Below are positions 1 through 9,202 of a stretch of 43,280 nt of DNA, piece by piece. The DNA comes from Clostridia bacterium (GTDB lineage Bacteria > Bacillota > Clostridia > Oscillospirales > CAG-272). How positions within the stretch are numbered: the stretch's first letter is position 1; every line of letters begins with the position of its first letter. Location: positions 1 through 43,280 of the forward strand of contig JAFTOT010000083.1 of NCBI GenBank assembly GCA_017463665.1, written 5' to 3'. A program made the translations under genes and the position numbers. The notes under the pieces were generated by a model, which saw nothing but the letters and a program-made list of their open reading frames with translations, made no database searches and was not told the DNA's origin.

Positions 1-462
1 ACCAATACCATCCGCCTGTCCGAAAGCGTTTATGACGCAAACACGGTTGCGGCGGTCGGCGTTGCCGCACACGAGGCGGGACATGCGGTGCAGTATGCCG
101 TAGGTTATGCGCCGATCAAGATCCGCATGGCGATCATTCCGATCACCAACATCGGATCGAATCTTGCGATGCCGCTTGTGCTCATCGGGCTTCTGCTTTC
201 GGCACCGACGCTTGCGTATATCGGCATTGCGGCGTTCAGCCTTTCGACGATCTTTCAGCTGATCACGCTGCCCGTCGAGTTCAACGCATCCTCCCGCGCG
301 ATCCAAACGCTGGAGAATGCCGGCATGGGCGAGACCGAGATCAGCGGTTCCAAAAAGGTGCTCCGCGCGGCGGCAATGACCTATGTTGCGGCGCTGGCGG
401 TATCGCTTGCCAACCTGCTGCGGCTGTTCCTTATCGTCAATCGTAATAGCAGAAGAAGATAG
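1..462 (+). CDS. Neutral zinc metallopeptidase, YugP family (5' partial)
   Basis: The reading frame is open from the first base and ends with TAG at 460-462, so the N-terminus lies outside the window. The visible 153 residues include HEAGHAVQY (codons 24-32), the HExxH zinc site of metallopeptidases. It is followed by hydrophobic stretches (IIPITNIGSNLAMPLVLIGL; a second around AYIGIAAFSLSTIF) and a third near the C-terminus, so this is probably an integral membrane protease. The FNASSRAIQTLENAG segment is typical of the YugP / Zn_peptidase_2 family. Family members are about 225-230 residues, so roughly a third is missing upstream. In Bacillota this gene commonly precedes rsmB, as here, where the rsmB ATG directly follows the stop codon. 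The substrate is unknown. Confidence 0.88.
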   Translation, partial: TNTIRLSESVYDANTVAAVGVAAHEAGHAVQYAVGYAPIKIRMAIIPITNIGSNLAMPLVLIGLLLSAPTLAYIGIAAFSLSTIFQLITLPVEFNASSRAIQTLENAGMGETEISGSKKVLRAAAMTYVAALAVSLANLLRLFLIVNRNSRRR

Positions 463-1761
463 ATGGATATTCGCAAAACTGCGCTCTCCATCCTCCGCGA
501 TGCAGAGCAGAAGGACAAATATATCGCGCTGACGCTGGGTGCCGCCCTTGGCGGGATCGAATGTGACGAGCGCGACCGCGCATTGCTTACCACCCTTGTG
601 TACGGCGTGACCGAGCGGCGCGTGACACTGGATTATTATATGGAAAAGCTCGCAGACCGCCCGATCGACAAGATCGGTGCGCGGCTCGCGATGACACTGC
701 GGCTGGGACTGTATCAACTGCTGTATCTCGACCGCATCCCGCCGCATGCCGCCGTCAGTGAGACGGTGCGCCTCGGCAAAAGCCAGGGCGAGCGCGCATT
801 TCTAAACGGTGTGCTGCGCGGATATCTCAGACAAAAGGACAGCATCCCGCTGCCCGAGGATCCGCTTTCCCGCATGGCGGTACAGTACTCTTTCCCGCGC
901 GACACGGTCGCGCTCCTTGCAGAGAACCTCGGCGACAAGACCGAGGTCGTGCTCGCAAACCTTGCAAAGCATCCGCCGATGACCATTGCGGTGAATACGC
1001 TGCACACCACGGTGGAAACTGCGCTTGCAAAACTTGTCGGCGCGGGGCCGGACGCGAGAAGATGCACGGCATCCCCGCGCGGCATCCGCATCTATGGAAA
1101 TGTCAGCCATGACCGCCTGTGTGAACTCGTCGGCGAGCAGAATTTCTTCGTACAGGACGAGGCTTCGCAGATCGCGATCAGCGTGCTTTCGCCGAAAGCG
1201 GGCGAGGTCGGCGCGGACGTGTGCGCATGCCCGGGCTCCAAGAGCTTTCACGCCGCGATCTGTATGCAAAATGACGGCGAGATCCACGCGTTTGACCTGC
1301 ACGAGAGCAAGCTGCCGCTGATTACGAGCGGTGCGGCAAGGCTCGGCATCGACGTTATCACGGCTGCGGCGCGCGATTCGAGCACGCCGTGCGAGGAACT
1401 GCTCGGCAAATGCGACTTTGTCATTTGCGACGTGCCCTGTTCGGGACTCGGCGTGATGGCGAAGAAACCCGAGATTCGTTTTCACGATCCCGATGCGTGG
1501 CGGACACTCGCCCCGCTCGGCTATGCTATTCTCTGCGCCTCGGCAGAGTATTTGAAAAGCGGCGGCAGGCTGCTGTATTCGACCTGCACGCTGACAAAAG
1601 CGGAGAACGAGGAGAATTTCTACCGCTTCCTCGACACGCACAAGGATTTTCACCATACCGATTTTTCGCTCGGCGATGTGCAGAGCACACGCGGCTGCGT
1701 GACGCTGCTGCCCGACGGCGAGCGCGACGGATTTTTTATCGGACTTTTGACAAAGGAGTAA
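463..1761 (+). CDS. rsmB: 16S rRNA (cytosine-967-C5)-methyltransferase RsmB
   Basis: A 432-residue protein matching the RsmB/Sun layout: an N-terminal NusB-like RNA-binding domain (about residues 1-130) followed by a Rossmann-fold methyltransferase domain. The two catalytic cysteines are visible: Cys326 in DVPCSG and Cys375 in YSTCT. These are the general-base and nucleophile cysteines of m5C RNA methyltransferases. The SAM-binding loop reads DVCACPGSKSFH, where the family normally has an APGGKT core, so it is slightly divergent. The product methylates C967 of 16S rRNA using SAM. The ATG abuts the upstream stop codon with no gap, and rlmN begins 2 bases after this stop, so translational coupling is likely. 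Confidence 0.93.
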   Translation: MDIRKTALSILRDAEQKDKYIALTLGAALGGIECDERDRALLTTLVYGVTERRVTLDYYMEKLADRPIDKIGARLAMTLRLGLYQLLYLDRIPPHAAVSETVRLGKSQGERAFLNGVLRGYLRQKDSIPLPEDPLSRMAVQYSFPRDTVALLAENLGDKTEVVLANLAKHPPMTIAVNTLHTTVETALAKLVGAGPDARRCTASPRGIRIYGNVSHDRLCELVGEQNFFVQDEASQIAISVLSPKAGEVGADVCACPGSKSFHAAICMQNDGEIHAFDLHESKLPLITSGAARLGIDVITAAARDSSTPCEELLGKCDFVICDVPCSGLGVMAKKPEIRFHDPDAWRTLAPLGYAILCASAEYLKSGGRLLYSTCTLTKAENEENFYRFLDTHKDFHHTDFSLGDVQSTRGCVTLLPDGERDGFFIGLLTKE

Positions 1762-1763
1762 CC

Positions 1764-2828
1764 ATGGCAAAAACGGACATCGGCTCGCTTTCGCTTTGCG
1801 AGCTGGAAAGCTACATACAGTCGATCGGCGAGAGCCGCTTTCGCGCAAAGCAGATCTATGAGTGGCTTTGCCGCGGTGTGGACTTTGACGGCATGTCCAA
1901 TTTGTCAAAGGCGCTGCGGGAAAAGCTCGCGGCGGAGTGCTACAGCGGAATTCCGCAGATCGAGCGCAAGCTGGTCTCGGCGGTGGACGGCACCGTAAAA
2001 TACCTTTTCCGCTTTCCCGACGGCGAGTGCGTGGAGTCGGTCGTGATGTACTACAAGCACGGCACCACCATCTGCATCTCCTCGCAGGTTGGCTGCCGCA
2101 TGGGCTGCCGCTTCTGCGCTTCCACCATCGGCGGCAAGGTGCGCGACCTCGCCCCGTCCGAGATGCTCGGGCAGATCGTGCGTGCACAGCGTGACATCGG
2201 CGAGCGCATCGACGGCATCGTGATGATGGGCATCGGCGAGCCGCTGGACAACTACCAAAATACCGTGAAATTCTTAAAACTGGTCACCTCGCCCGACGGT
2301 CTCAACATCGGTGCGCGGCATATCTCGGTCTCGACCTCGGGTGTGGTCGAAAAGATCCGTGAACTCGAAAAAGAGGACTTTCAGATCACGCTTTCGATCT
2401 CGCTGCATGCATCGAACGACGAGCGGCGCAGTGCGCTGATGCCCGTCAACCGTAAGTGGGGCATCGACGAGCTGCTTAGCGCGGTCAAGCATTATTTTGA
2501 TGCGACGGGCAGGCGCGTTTCGATCGAATATACCCTGATCGCAGGGCAGAACGACAGCGAGAAAGATGCAAAAGAGCTGTGCGCCCTTCTGCGCCGCTAT
2601 TTTACGCGCTCGGATGCGCTGCACGTCAATCTCATTCCGGTCAACCCCGTGCGCGAGAGCGGTTTTTCGCAGGGCGACCGACGCAGCATAGAACATTTTC
2701 AAAAGATCTTAACCGATGCGGGCTTGACGGCAACGATCCGCCGCACGCTCGGTCCCGATATCAACGCTTCCTGCGGACAGCTCCGCAGAGGGCAGACGGC
2801 AAAGTCCGCCGCGCAGGAGAACTTGTAA
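1764..2828 (+). CDS. rlmN: 23S rRNA (adenine2503-C2)-methyltransferase RlmN (radical SAM)
   Basis: The start is the ATG at 1764 (MAKTDIGSLSL), preceded by AAGGAG at 1753-1758. The open frame extends further upstream only because it runs through rsmB. The protein has 354 residues. The radical-SAM cluster motif CRMGCRFC gives Cys111, Cys115 and Cys118. Cys337 near the C-terminus (NASCGQ) corresponds to the conserved methyl-carrying/catalytic cysteine of the family. The enzyme methylates C2 of A2503 in 23S rRNA (and A37 of some tRNAs in characterised homologues) using two SAM molecules. It lies between rsmB and the PP2C phosphatase, the usual Bacillota order. Confidence 0.95.
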   Translation: MAKTDIGSLSLCELESYIQSIGESRFRAKQIYEWLCRGVDFDGMSNLSKALREKLAAECYSGIPQIERKLVSAVDGTVKYLFRFPDGECVESVVMYYKHGTTICISSQVGCRMGCRFCASTIGGKVRDLAPSEMLGQIVRAQRDIGERIDGIVMMGIGEPLDNYQNTVKFLKLVTSPDGLNIGARHISVSTSGVVEKIRELEKEDFQITLSISLHASNDERRSALMPVNRKWGIDELLSAVKHYFDATGRRVSIEYTLIAGQNDSEKDAKELCALLRRYFTRSDALHVNLIPVNPVRESGFSQGDRRSIEHFQKILTDAGLTATIRRTLGPDINASCGQLRRGQTAKSAAQENL

Positions 2829-2856
2829 CTGCGCGGAGAAAGGAAAGGTCATCTCA

Positions 2857-3600
2857 GTGGAACATTTTGCAATTACCGATGTGGGCAGCGTCCGCGAGCA
2901 CAACGAGGACAGCTACCTTGTAAAGGAATACGGTGATGCGGCGCTGTTTGCCGTTTTTGACGGCATGGGCGGTGCCAAGGCAGGCGAGGCTGCCTCTGCC
3001 ATGGCGCGCGACGAGGTCGAAAAGTATTTTGACGGCTTCTTCCGCGAGGGCGGCAGGACTGAGCCCGCGGCGATCCAGGCGGCGCTTGCGTCGGCGGCGG
3101 ACCGCGCCAATTTCAAGGTCTTTTCGCTGGCTACGAGCGACGCGACCTATGAGGGCATGGGTACAACGATGGTTGCCGCACTCTGCATCGCGGATAAAGT
3201 GTATGTTGCTAACGTGGGGGACAGTCGCGCCTACCTGCTCGACCCGGACGGCGCCATGCAGATCACCCGCGACCACTCCTTTGTGCAGTATCTTGTCGAT
3301 ATCGGCAAGATCACGCCCGAGGAGGCGCGCGTAAGTTCCAAGAAGAACATCATCACCCGTGCGGTCGGCGTAGACAAAGAGGTCAGCGTGGATGTATCGG
3401 TGCTGGAGAAAAAACAGTACAAGGGCAAGACGCTGCTGCTTTGCTCGGACGGTCTTTCCGGCTATTTTGACGCCCCTGCGCTGGCACAGTTCTGCCGCAC
3501 GTATACCGACTGCGAGACCATGGCGCGTGCGATGGTGGACGGTGCGAATGCCGCAGGCGGCAGTGACAATATCACCGCGATCGTTGCGAAACTCAAGTAA
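2857..3600 (+). CDS. PP2C-family protein serine/threonine phosphatase (Stp/PrpC)
   Basis: A 247-residue PPM/PP2C phosphatase, the size of bacterial Stp/PrpC. Metal-binding and catalytic motifs are in order: VREHNEDSY near the N-terminus, FDGMGGAKAGE, GDSRAYLL, CSDGLSGY and GGSDNITAIV at the C-terminus. These are the Mn/Mg-coordinating acidic positions of the family. The start is GTG at 2857 behind GGAGAAAGGAAAGG (2835-2848). There is no membrane segment, so it is cytosolic. It sits directly upstream of the PASTA-domain kinase, its standard partner, and is expected to reverse that kinase's phosphorylation of cell-wall, division and translation proteins. Confidence 0.93.
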   Translation: MEHFAITDVGSVREHNEDSYLVKEYGDAALFAVFDGMGGAKAGEAASAMARDEVEKYFDGFFREGGRTEPAAIQAALASAADRANFKVFSLATSDATYEGMGTTMVAALCIADKVYVANVGDSRAYLLDPDGAMQITRDHSFVQYLVDIGKITPEEARVSSKKNIITRAVGVDKEVSVDVSVLEKKQYKGKTLLLCSDGLSGYFDAPALAQFCRTYTDCETMARAMVDGANAAGGSDNITAIVAKLK

Positions 3601-3630
3601 TCGAAATCACTGAAATTATCGGAGATAGAT

Positions 3631-5427
3631 ATGGATCAGTATAACAATTATATCGGGCTGCTTCTGGACGGACGCTACAAGATCAAGCGCCTCGTCGGCA
3701 TCGGCGGCATGGCTATGGTGTTTGAGGCAGACGATACCTTCCGTAAGATCACGGTTGCCGTAAAGATCCTCAAGGATGAATTTGCCTCGGATGAGGTCTC
3801 GGTACAGCGTTTCATCAATGAGTCCAAGGCGGTTCTGATGCTTTCGCATGCCAACATCGTCAAGATCTTTGACGTGTCGGTCAAGGGCGAAAACAAGTAC
3901 ATCGTCATGGAGTACATCGACGGCATCACGCTCAAAAATTACATGGAGCGCAAGGGGGCGCTGTCGGTCAAGGAGACGATCTCCTACTCCATTCAGATCC
4001 TGCGCGCGCTCGAGCATGCACATCTCGGCGGTGTGATCCACCGCGATATCAAGCCGCAGAACATCATGCTGCTGAAAAACGGGCAGATCAAGGTGACCGA
4101 CTTCGGCATTGCAAAGCTGCCCGACGCCAAGACGCTCACCGCTACCGATAAGGCGATCGGCACCGTGTACTACATCAGCCCCGAGCAGGCTGCGGGCGAA
4201 AAGGGGATCGACCGCCGCACCGACCTATACTCGGTCGGCGTGATGATGTATGAGATGCTCACGGGCAAGCTGCCCTTTGACGCGGAAAATCCCGTCAGCA
4301 TTGCCTTAAAGCAGATCAATGAGCAGCCGAAGGCACCCACACAGATCGTCCCGTCCATCCCGAAGGGACTCGAACAGATCGTGCTGTTTGCTATGGAAAA
4401 GGACAAGGACAAGCGCTTCCAGACCGCGACGCAGATGATCGATCTGCTGCTCAAGGTGCGCGAGAATCCGGGCGTTGTTTTCCGTCAGAAGAATCAATCT
4501 GCCGCAAGACCGAAAAAGAAGAAAAAGAAGGTCTCCATGCTCCCCATCATCATGGGCGTGGTCACGGCGTTTTTGCTCGTTGCCATCATCAGTGCCGTTA
4601 CGGTCGTTAAGGATATTTTCTTCGGTGAGCAGGTGGACGATTCCATCACCATTACGGTGGAGGACTATGTCGGCGACATGTACAGCGAAGATCTGCTTGC
4701 CGAGCTGGACGACCTCTACCGCGTGAGTGTCAAGTATGAGTATTCCGAGACGATCGAGAGCGGCAAGATCCTGCGGCAGAATCCTGCGGCGGGTGCTACG
4801 CGCCGCGGTCGCAAGGGACAGCAGATCGCCGACTTGACTTTGTATGTCAGCCAGGGCATCGAACAGGCGGTCATGGAGGACTATACCTATGCCGCCGCGC
4901 GGCAGACGCAGTTGACACTGCGCAACAAGGGTTTCAAGGTTACGGTCATTGAGGAATATAATGATATCGTACCGGCGGATTGCGTCATTTCGACCACGCC
5001 GAAGGCGGGTGAATCCGTCGCGGTGGGCAGCACGGTGCTCGTGATGGTCAGCAAGGGCGAGATGGTGGATACCACCGTTGTTCCGAGCTTTGTCGGCACG
5101 ACGACCGTCGATGCATACGAAATGCTTGTGCAGAGCGATCTGCGTCTCGGCACCATCAGCTATCAGTACAGCGACCGCCCTTACGGCAGGATCATTGAGC
5201 AGAGTCTGGCGGCAGGCACCAGTGCGCCCAAGGGCGTAGCGAAGATCAGCTTCGTGATCTCCAAGGGGCCCGCACCCGTGGAAAAGCCTGCGGTGACCGA
5301 ACCGCCCGTGACGACGGAAGAGCCGGTCGTAACCACGCAGAAACCCGCAGAGACCACTGCGGCAACCACAAAATCCACGACCAGCTTTGATGATTGGCTG
5401 TCCGATCGTTTTAAGACGCAGCGATGA
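3631..5427 (+). CDS. prkC: PASTA-domain serine/threonine protein kinase (PrkC/PknB type)
   Basis: A 598-residue membrane kinase. Residues about 10-275 form the Hanks-type kinase domain: glycine loop GIGGMAMVFEADD, lysine in VAVKIL, catalytic loop VIHRDIKPQN and DFGIAKL. After a basic KKKKKK stretch there is one transmembrane helix (PIIMGVVTAFLLVAIISAV). Three extracellular PASTA repeats of about 65 residues follow, then a Pro/Thr-rich tail (TEPPVTTEEPVVTTQKP). PASTA repeats in this family sense muropeptides or lipid II. The ATG at 3631 has GGAG 8-11 bases upstream. The stop codon overlaps the start of rsgA by 4 bases. With the adjacent phosphatase it forms the classic reversible Ser/Thr signalling pair of Gram-positive bacteria. 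Confidence 0.95.
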   Translation: MDQYNNYIGLLLDGRYKIKRLVGIGGMAMVFEADDTFRKITVAVKILKDEFASDEVSVQRFINESKAVLMLSHANIVKIFDVSVKGENKYIVMEYIDGITLKNYMERKGALSVKETISYSIQILRALEHAHLGGVIHRDIKPQNIMLLKNGQIKVTDFGIAKLPDAKTLTATDKAIGTVYYISPEQAAGEKGIDRRTDLYSVGVMMYEMLTGKLPFDAENPVSIALKQINEQPKAPTQIVPSIPKGLEQIVLFAMEKDKDKRFQTATQMIDLLLKVRENPGVVFRQKNQSAARPKKKKKKVSMLPIIMGVVTAFLLVAIISAVTVVKDIFFGEQVDDSITITVEDYVGDMYSEDLLAELDDLYRVSVKYEYSETIESGKILRQNPAAGATRRGRKGQQIADLTLYVSQGIEQAVMEDYTYAAARQTQLTLRNKGFKVTVIEEYNDIVPADCVISTTPKAGESVAVGSTVLVMVSKGEMVDTTVVPSFVGTTTVDAYEMLVQSDLRLGTISYQYSDRPYGRIIEQSLAAGTSAPKGVAKISFVISKGPAPVEKPAVTEPPVTTEEPVVTTQKPAETTAATTKSTTSFDDWLSDRFKTQR

Positions 5428-6329
5428 AGCAGGACGGAAAGATCATTAAGGGCGTCGGCGGCAAGTATACCGTGCTCTGCGGCGGGGAGACCGTTACCGC
5501 GCGTGCGCGGGGCGTGTTCCGCCATGAGCAGATCTCGCCCGAGGTCGGCGACAACGTCACCGTGCGCATCGAGCAGGAGGGCGACGCATACATCGAGGAT
5601 ATCCACGAGCGCAAGAATCTGCTGATCCGCCCGCCGATGGCAAACCTCGATTATATGTTTATCACCGCTTCGGCGGCAAAGCCTGCACCGATCCTTGCCA
5701 CGCTCGACAAGCTGAGCGCCATCTGTGTGCACTCGGATATTGCACCCGTGTTCGTCATTACCAAATGCGACCTCGATGCCGCGATGGGGGAAAGGCTCGC
5801 AAAGCTCTATGGGCACAGCGGCTTTCCCGTGTTTACCCTCAGCGCCGAGGACGGAGAGGGGATTGAGGAGCTGCGCGCCTTTTTAGGGGAAAATCTGCCG
5901 GGGAAGACGGCTGCATTTGCAGGTGCGTCCGGCATCGGCAAATCCACGCTGCTCAATGCGCTGTTCCCCGAGCTGGGGCTTGCGACCGGCGGCATCAGCG
6001 AGCGTATCGCGCGCGGCAAGCATACCACCCGCCATGTCGAGCTGTTTTCGGCGCTTGGCGGCATGGTTGCGGATACGCCCGGGTTCAGTATGCTGGATTT
6101 TATGCGGTTCGATTTTATGACTGCGGAGGATCTGCCCTATGCGTTCCCCGAGATCGAGCCGTATCTCGGACGATGTCGGTATACCAAATGCACGCACCTC
6201 TGCGAAGACGGCTGCGCCATTGTGGAGGCTGTGCAAAACGGCGAGATCGAGCCTTCCCGCCACGAGAGCTATGTGGAGCTGTACAACATTCTGAAAGATA
6301 AAAAAGAGTGGAAAAAGGTTCCGCACTGA
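5424..6329 (+). CDS. rsgA: Ribosome small-subunit biogenesis GTPase RsgA
   Basis: A 301-residue circularly permuted GTPase. The G4 motif (TKCDL) comes before the G1/P-loop (GASGIGKSTLLNAL) and G3 (DTPGF), the order diagnostic for RsgA/YloQ. An N-terminal OB-fold precedes the GTPase domain. A C-terminal zinc-knuckle pattern (CRYTKCTHLCEDGC) follows it. The enzyme acts in late 30S maturation and its GTPase is activated by the 30S subunit. The start codon lies within an ATGA overlap with the kinase stop, so it is translationally coupled. In many Bacillota rpe and thiN follow; here a promoter and cysE follow instead. Confidence 0.95.
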   Translation: MKQDGKIIKGVGGKYTVLCGGETVTARARGVFRHEQISPEVGDNVTVRIEQEGDAYIEDIHERKNLLIRPPMANLDYMFITASAAKPAPILATLDKLSAICVHSDIAPVFVITKCDLDAAMGERLAKLYGHSGFPVFTLSAEDGEGIEELRAFLGENLPGKTAAFAGASGIGKSTLLNALFPELGLATGGISERIARGKHTTRHVELFSALGGMVADTPGFSMLDFMRFDFMTAEDLPYAFPEIEPYLGRCRYTKCTHLCEDGCAIVEAVQNGEIEPSRHESYVELYNILKDKKEWKKVPH

Positions 6330-6363
6330 ATGCCCGATTAAAAAACAAGGTTTTGAAATCCAC

Positions 6364-6392
6364 TTTACAATTGCATTTCGGTACTGTATAAT
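6364..6392 (+). promoter_or_regulatory. Predicted sigma-A promoter of cysE-cysS
   Basis: TTTACA at 6364-6369, a 17-base spacer, then a consensus TATAAT at 6387-6392. It sits in the 91-base gap between rsgA and cysE. An inverted repeat, ATCATGT-5-ACATGAT (6391-6409), starts in the -10 box and covers the expected transcription start. It could be an operator or a small leader hairpin. A GAGG ribosome binding site at 6411-6414 precedes the cysE ATG at 6421. Confidence 0.7.
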
Positions 6393-6420
6393 CATGTAAT
6401 AGACATGATACGAGGTAGCT

Positions 6421-7170
6421 ATGAAAGACAAGATTGAAATTGATATAAATGTCACGCTTCCGGACCTCGGCAAGGTGAAGAAAAAGGTCAAAAAAGCCGT
6501 GCGCGACATGCGATATGACGTTGCGGCGATCCGCGACCGCGATCCCGCGGCGACGAGTGACCTTGAGGTCATGTTGCTGTATTCGGGGTTCCATGCCGTG
6601 ACCATGCACCGTGCGGCGCATGCGCTCTATAAAAAAGGGCACAAGCTCAGTGCCCGCGCGATCAGCCAAGGCGCACGGTTTCTGACCGGCATCGAGATCC
6701 ATCCCGGCGCCAAGATCGGCAAGGGACTTGTGATCGACCACGGCAGCGGCGTCGTCATCGGCGAGACCGCCGAGATCGGCGACAACTGCACGCTCTATCA
6801 GGGCGTTACCCTCGGCGGTACGGGTAAGGACACGGGCAAGCGCCATCCCACCCTCGGTGACAATGTCATGGTGGGCAGCGGCGCCAAGGTGCTCGGCCCC
6901 TTCAAGGTGGGCAGCGGCGCCAAGATCGCGTCCAATGCCGTCGTGCTCGAGGAAGTTCCCGAGAACGCCACCGCAGTCGGCGTACCCGCGCGCGTTGTGC
7001 GCATCAACGGCGAGCGCGTGACCGATCAGCTCGACCACGTACATCTGCCCGACCCCGTCGCGCAGGAGATCTGCCGCGTGGAGCGCCGTATTTACGCGCT
7101 CGAGAAGAAACTGGCGGAAAACGAGAAAGAAAACGAGACCGCAAACGCAAAAAGCGAGTCTGAAGTTTAA
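6421..7170 (+). CDS. cysE: Serine O-acetyltransferase (CysE)
   Basis: A 249-residue protein. The N-terminal helical part contains DPAATSDLEVMLLYSGFHAV, the usual SAT pattern ahead of the acetyltransferase domain. The C-terminal part is a left-handed beta helix of hexapeptide repeats (IHPGAKIGKGLVIDHGSGVV onwards) with the GGTGKDTGKRHP active-site loop. It acetylates L-serine with acetyl-CoA to give O-acetylserine, the precursor of cysteine. It lies 17 bases ahead of cysS, linking cysteine synthesis to Cys-tRNA charging, a common arrangement in Bacillota. The last 30 residues are a charged, Lys/Glu/Asn-rich tail (ENEKENETANAKSE) of unknown purpose. No cysK is present nearby. Confidence 0.93.
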   Translation: MKDKIEIDINVTLPDLGKVKKKVKKAVRDMRYDVAAIRDRDPAATSDLEVMLLYSGFHAVTMHRAAHALYKKGHKLSARAISQGARFLTGIEIHPGAKIGKGLVIDHGSGVVIGETAEIGDNCTLYQGVTLGGTGKDTGKRHPTLGDNVMVGSGAKVLGPFKVGSGAKIASNAVVLEEVPENATAVGVPARVVRINGERVTDQLDHVHLPDPVAQEICRVERRIYALEKKLAENEKENETANAKSESEV

Positions 7171-7187
7171 ATTTTTGGAGAAAGATC

Positions 7188-8624
7188 ATGCTGCTTTATA
7201 ACACTTTAACCAGACGAAGAGACGAGTTTGTTCCGAATGAGCCCGGCAAGGTCAAGATGTACACCTGCGGACCCACGGTGTATCACTATGCCCATATCGG
7301 CAACCTGCGCAGCTATATCATGGAGGATGTACTGGAGAAGTATCTCCGCTACATAGGCTATGATGTAACGCGCGTGATGAACATCACCGATGTCGGACAT
7401 CTGTCGAGCGACGCGGACACGGGCGAGGATAAGATGCTCAAAGGTGCCCGCCGCGAGCACAAGACGGTCATGGAGATTGCTAAGTTTTATACCGATGCGT
7501 TCTTCGCAGACTGCAAGAAGCTCAACATCAAGGTGCCCGATGTGGTCGCGCCCGCGACTTCCTGCATCGACGAGTTTATCCGCGTGATCGAGAGCCTGCT
7601 CGAAAAGGGCTACGCTTACGAGGCGGGCGGCAATATCTATTTTGACACCTCGAAGCTGCAGCAGTACTATGTGTTCAACGACTTCCGCGAGGAAGACCTC
7701 GAGGTCGGCGTGCGCGAGGGTGTCGAAGAAGACGGCAACAAGCGCAATAAAGCGGACTTCGTGCTGTGGTTCACCAAGTCGAAGTTTGACGATCAGGAGC
7801 TCAAATGGGATAGCCCCTGGGGCATCGGTTACCCCGGTTGGCACATCGAGTGCTCCTGCATCAGCATGAAGTACCTCGGCGAGTCGCTGGATATCCACTG
7901 CGGCGGTATCGACAATGCGTTCCCCCACCACACCAATGAGATCGCGCAGAGCGAAGCATATCTCGGTCACAAGTGGTGCAACTACTGGTTCCATGTGCAC
8001 CACCTCAACACAAATTCGGGTAAGATGAGCAAGTCGAGCGGCGAGTTTTTGACCGTTTCGCTGCTGGAGAGCAAGGGATACAATCCGCTTGTGTACAGAC
8101 TTTTCTGCTTGCAGTCGCACTACCGCAAGTCGCTGGTGTTCTCCTATGAGAATCTTGACAATGCGGCGACTGCGTACAACAAGATCGTTGCCCGTCTGCT
8201 CTCCCTGCTCAAAGAGGAGCAGGGTGCGGTGGACAAAGAGGCGTTCGATTCGCTGAAGGCAGGTTTCTGTGCCGGTCTTGACAGCGACCTCAACACGTCT
8301 CTCGGTGTCACGGCGATCTACGATGTGCTGAAAGCGCAGACTACCCCTGCGACAAAGCTGGCATTGATCGAAGATTTTGACCGCGTGCTGGGACTCGACC
8401 TTGTTCCCGCTGCAAAGCAGGCGCTCGAAGCAGAGCAGGCAGCGGCAGAGGCGGCATCGGACGATCCGTTCGTACAGCAGATCGAGGACATGATCCGTCA
8501 GCGTGCCGAGGCGAAGAAGGGAAAGGACTATGCGAAGGCAGATGCCATCCGCGCAGAACTGCTCGGCATGGGCGTTGTACTCGAAGACACCCGCGAGGGC
8601 ACCAAGTACAAGATCGAAAAGTAA
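7188..8624 (+). CDS. cysS: Cysteinyl-tRNA synthetase (CysS)
   Basis: A 478-residue class Ia aminoacyl-tRNA synthetase. The HIGH-type signature reads HIGN within [17 protein letters not shown], whose first Cys is a zinc ligand. The KMSKS signature is present in [11 protein letters not shown]. Zinc-site residues are visible in HIECSC and [12 protein letters not shown]. It attaches cysteine to tRNA-Cys in the cytosol. The start at 7188 is preceded by TGGAGAAAG. It follows cysE by 17 bases and is closed by a strong intrinsic terminator, so cysE-cysS is a two-gene unit. Confidence 0.96.
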   Translation: MLLYNTLTRRRDEFVPNEPGKVKMYTCGPTVYHYAHIGNLRSYIMEDVLEKYLRYIGYDVTRVMNITDVGHLSSDADTGEDKMLKGARREHKTVMEIAKFYTDAFFADCKKLNIKVPDVVAPATSCIDEFIRVIESLLEKGYAYEAGGNIYFDTSKLQQYYVFNDFREEDLEVGVREGVEEDGNKRNKADFVLWFTKSKFDDQELKWDSPWGIGYPGWHIECSCISMKYLGESLDIHCGGIDNAFPHHTNEIAQSEAYLGHKWCNYWFHVHHLNTNSGKMSKSSGEFLTVSLLESKGYNPLVYRLFCLQSHYRKSLVFSYENLDNAATAYNKIVARLLSLLKEEQGAVDKEAFDSLKAGFCAGLDSDLNTSLGVTAIYDVLKAQTTPATKLALIEDFDRVLGLDLVPAAKQALEAEQAAAEAASDDPFVQQIEDMIRQRAEAKKGKDYAKADAIRAELLGMGVVLEDTREGTKYKIEK

Positions 8625-8629
8625 AGATG

Positions 8630-8661
8630 AAAAGAGGACTTTGTAAAATAGTCCTCTTTTT
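8630..8661 (+). terminator. Intrinsic terminator after cysS
   Basis: An 11-bp perfect stem AAAAGAGGACT (8630-8640) pairs with AGTCCTCTTTT (8650-8660) around a 9-base loop. The descending arm ends in a T run (8657-8661). It lies 6 bases after the cysS stop. Confidence 0.88.
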
Positions 8662-8764
8662 GTTCTAAATTTTGCCCTTTTAGGGGGTAAATTTTTGAAA
8701 AGCACTTCCATTTTGCATGGATGTATGGTATGATAAATTAGATAAATTGTAGGGAGTGAAAACG

Positions 8765-9202
8765 TTGGGCAAGAAAATTCTTTCTTCGGCGGCGACCGAG
8801 GAGACCGAATGTATCGGACGCGAGTTGGCGGAAGAACTGCTGCACAGCGGCAGAAAAAATGCCTTTATCGCGCTGTACGGTGACCTCGGTGTGGGCAAGA
8901 CTGCCTTTACGCGCGGATTCGTTTCGGCGATCTGCCCTGCGGCGCGTGTCAAAAGCCCGACTTACACGGTCGTGAATGAATATCGCGGCGGCGCGGTGCC
9001 TGTTTTTCACTTTGATATGTACCGCATCGACGGCGAGGACGATCTCTATTCCACGGGATTTTACGACTATTTAGAGGGCGGGTATCTGCTCTCGGAGTGG
9101 AGCGAAAACATCCCGTTTGCCCTGCCGGGTGATCGCATCGCGGTTACGATAGAAAAAAGCGGCGTGGATTCGCGCCGAATCACCATAGAGGAAATAGAAT
9201 GA
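8765..9202 (+). CDS. tsaE: tRNA threonylcarbamoyladenosine biosynthesis ATPase TsaE
   Basis: A small P-loop protein of 145 residues. Walker A is GDLGVGKTAFTRGF. Family motifs SPTYTVVNEY, HFDMYRI and LLSEWSENI follow in order. It drives t6A37 formation in ANN-decoding tRNAs together with TsaB, TsaD and TsaC. I choose the TTG at 8765 as start because TAGGGAG (8750-8756) is then 8 bases upstream. The in-frame GTG at 8756 overlaps that ribosome binding site and is a poor candidate. Its stop overlaps tsaB by 4 bases. No tsaD is visible in the window. Confidence 0.92.
   Translation: MGKKILSSAATEETECIGRELAEELLHSGRKNAFIALYGDLGVGKTAFTRGFVSAICPAARVKSPTYTVVNEYRGGAVPVFHFDMYRIDGEDDLYSTGFYDYLEGGYLLSEWSENIPFALPGDRIAVTIEKSGVDSRRITIEEIE

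Noticed and set aside
802..2187. Long antisense ORF opposite rsmB-rlmN
   Set aside because: It lies opposite two clearly identified conserved genes, has no ribosome binding site, and has low-complexity Arg/Ala-rich protein sequence typical of a shadow frame in GC-rich coding DNA.
6330..6420. T-box or SAM riboswitch upstream of cysE-cysS
   Set aside because: The gap is 91 bases and the promoter lies at 6364-6392, leaving under 30 transcribed bases. That is too short for either RNA.
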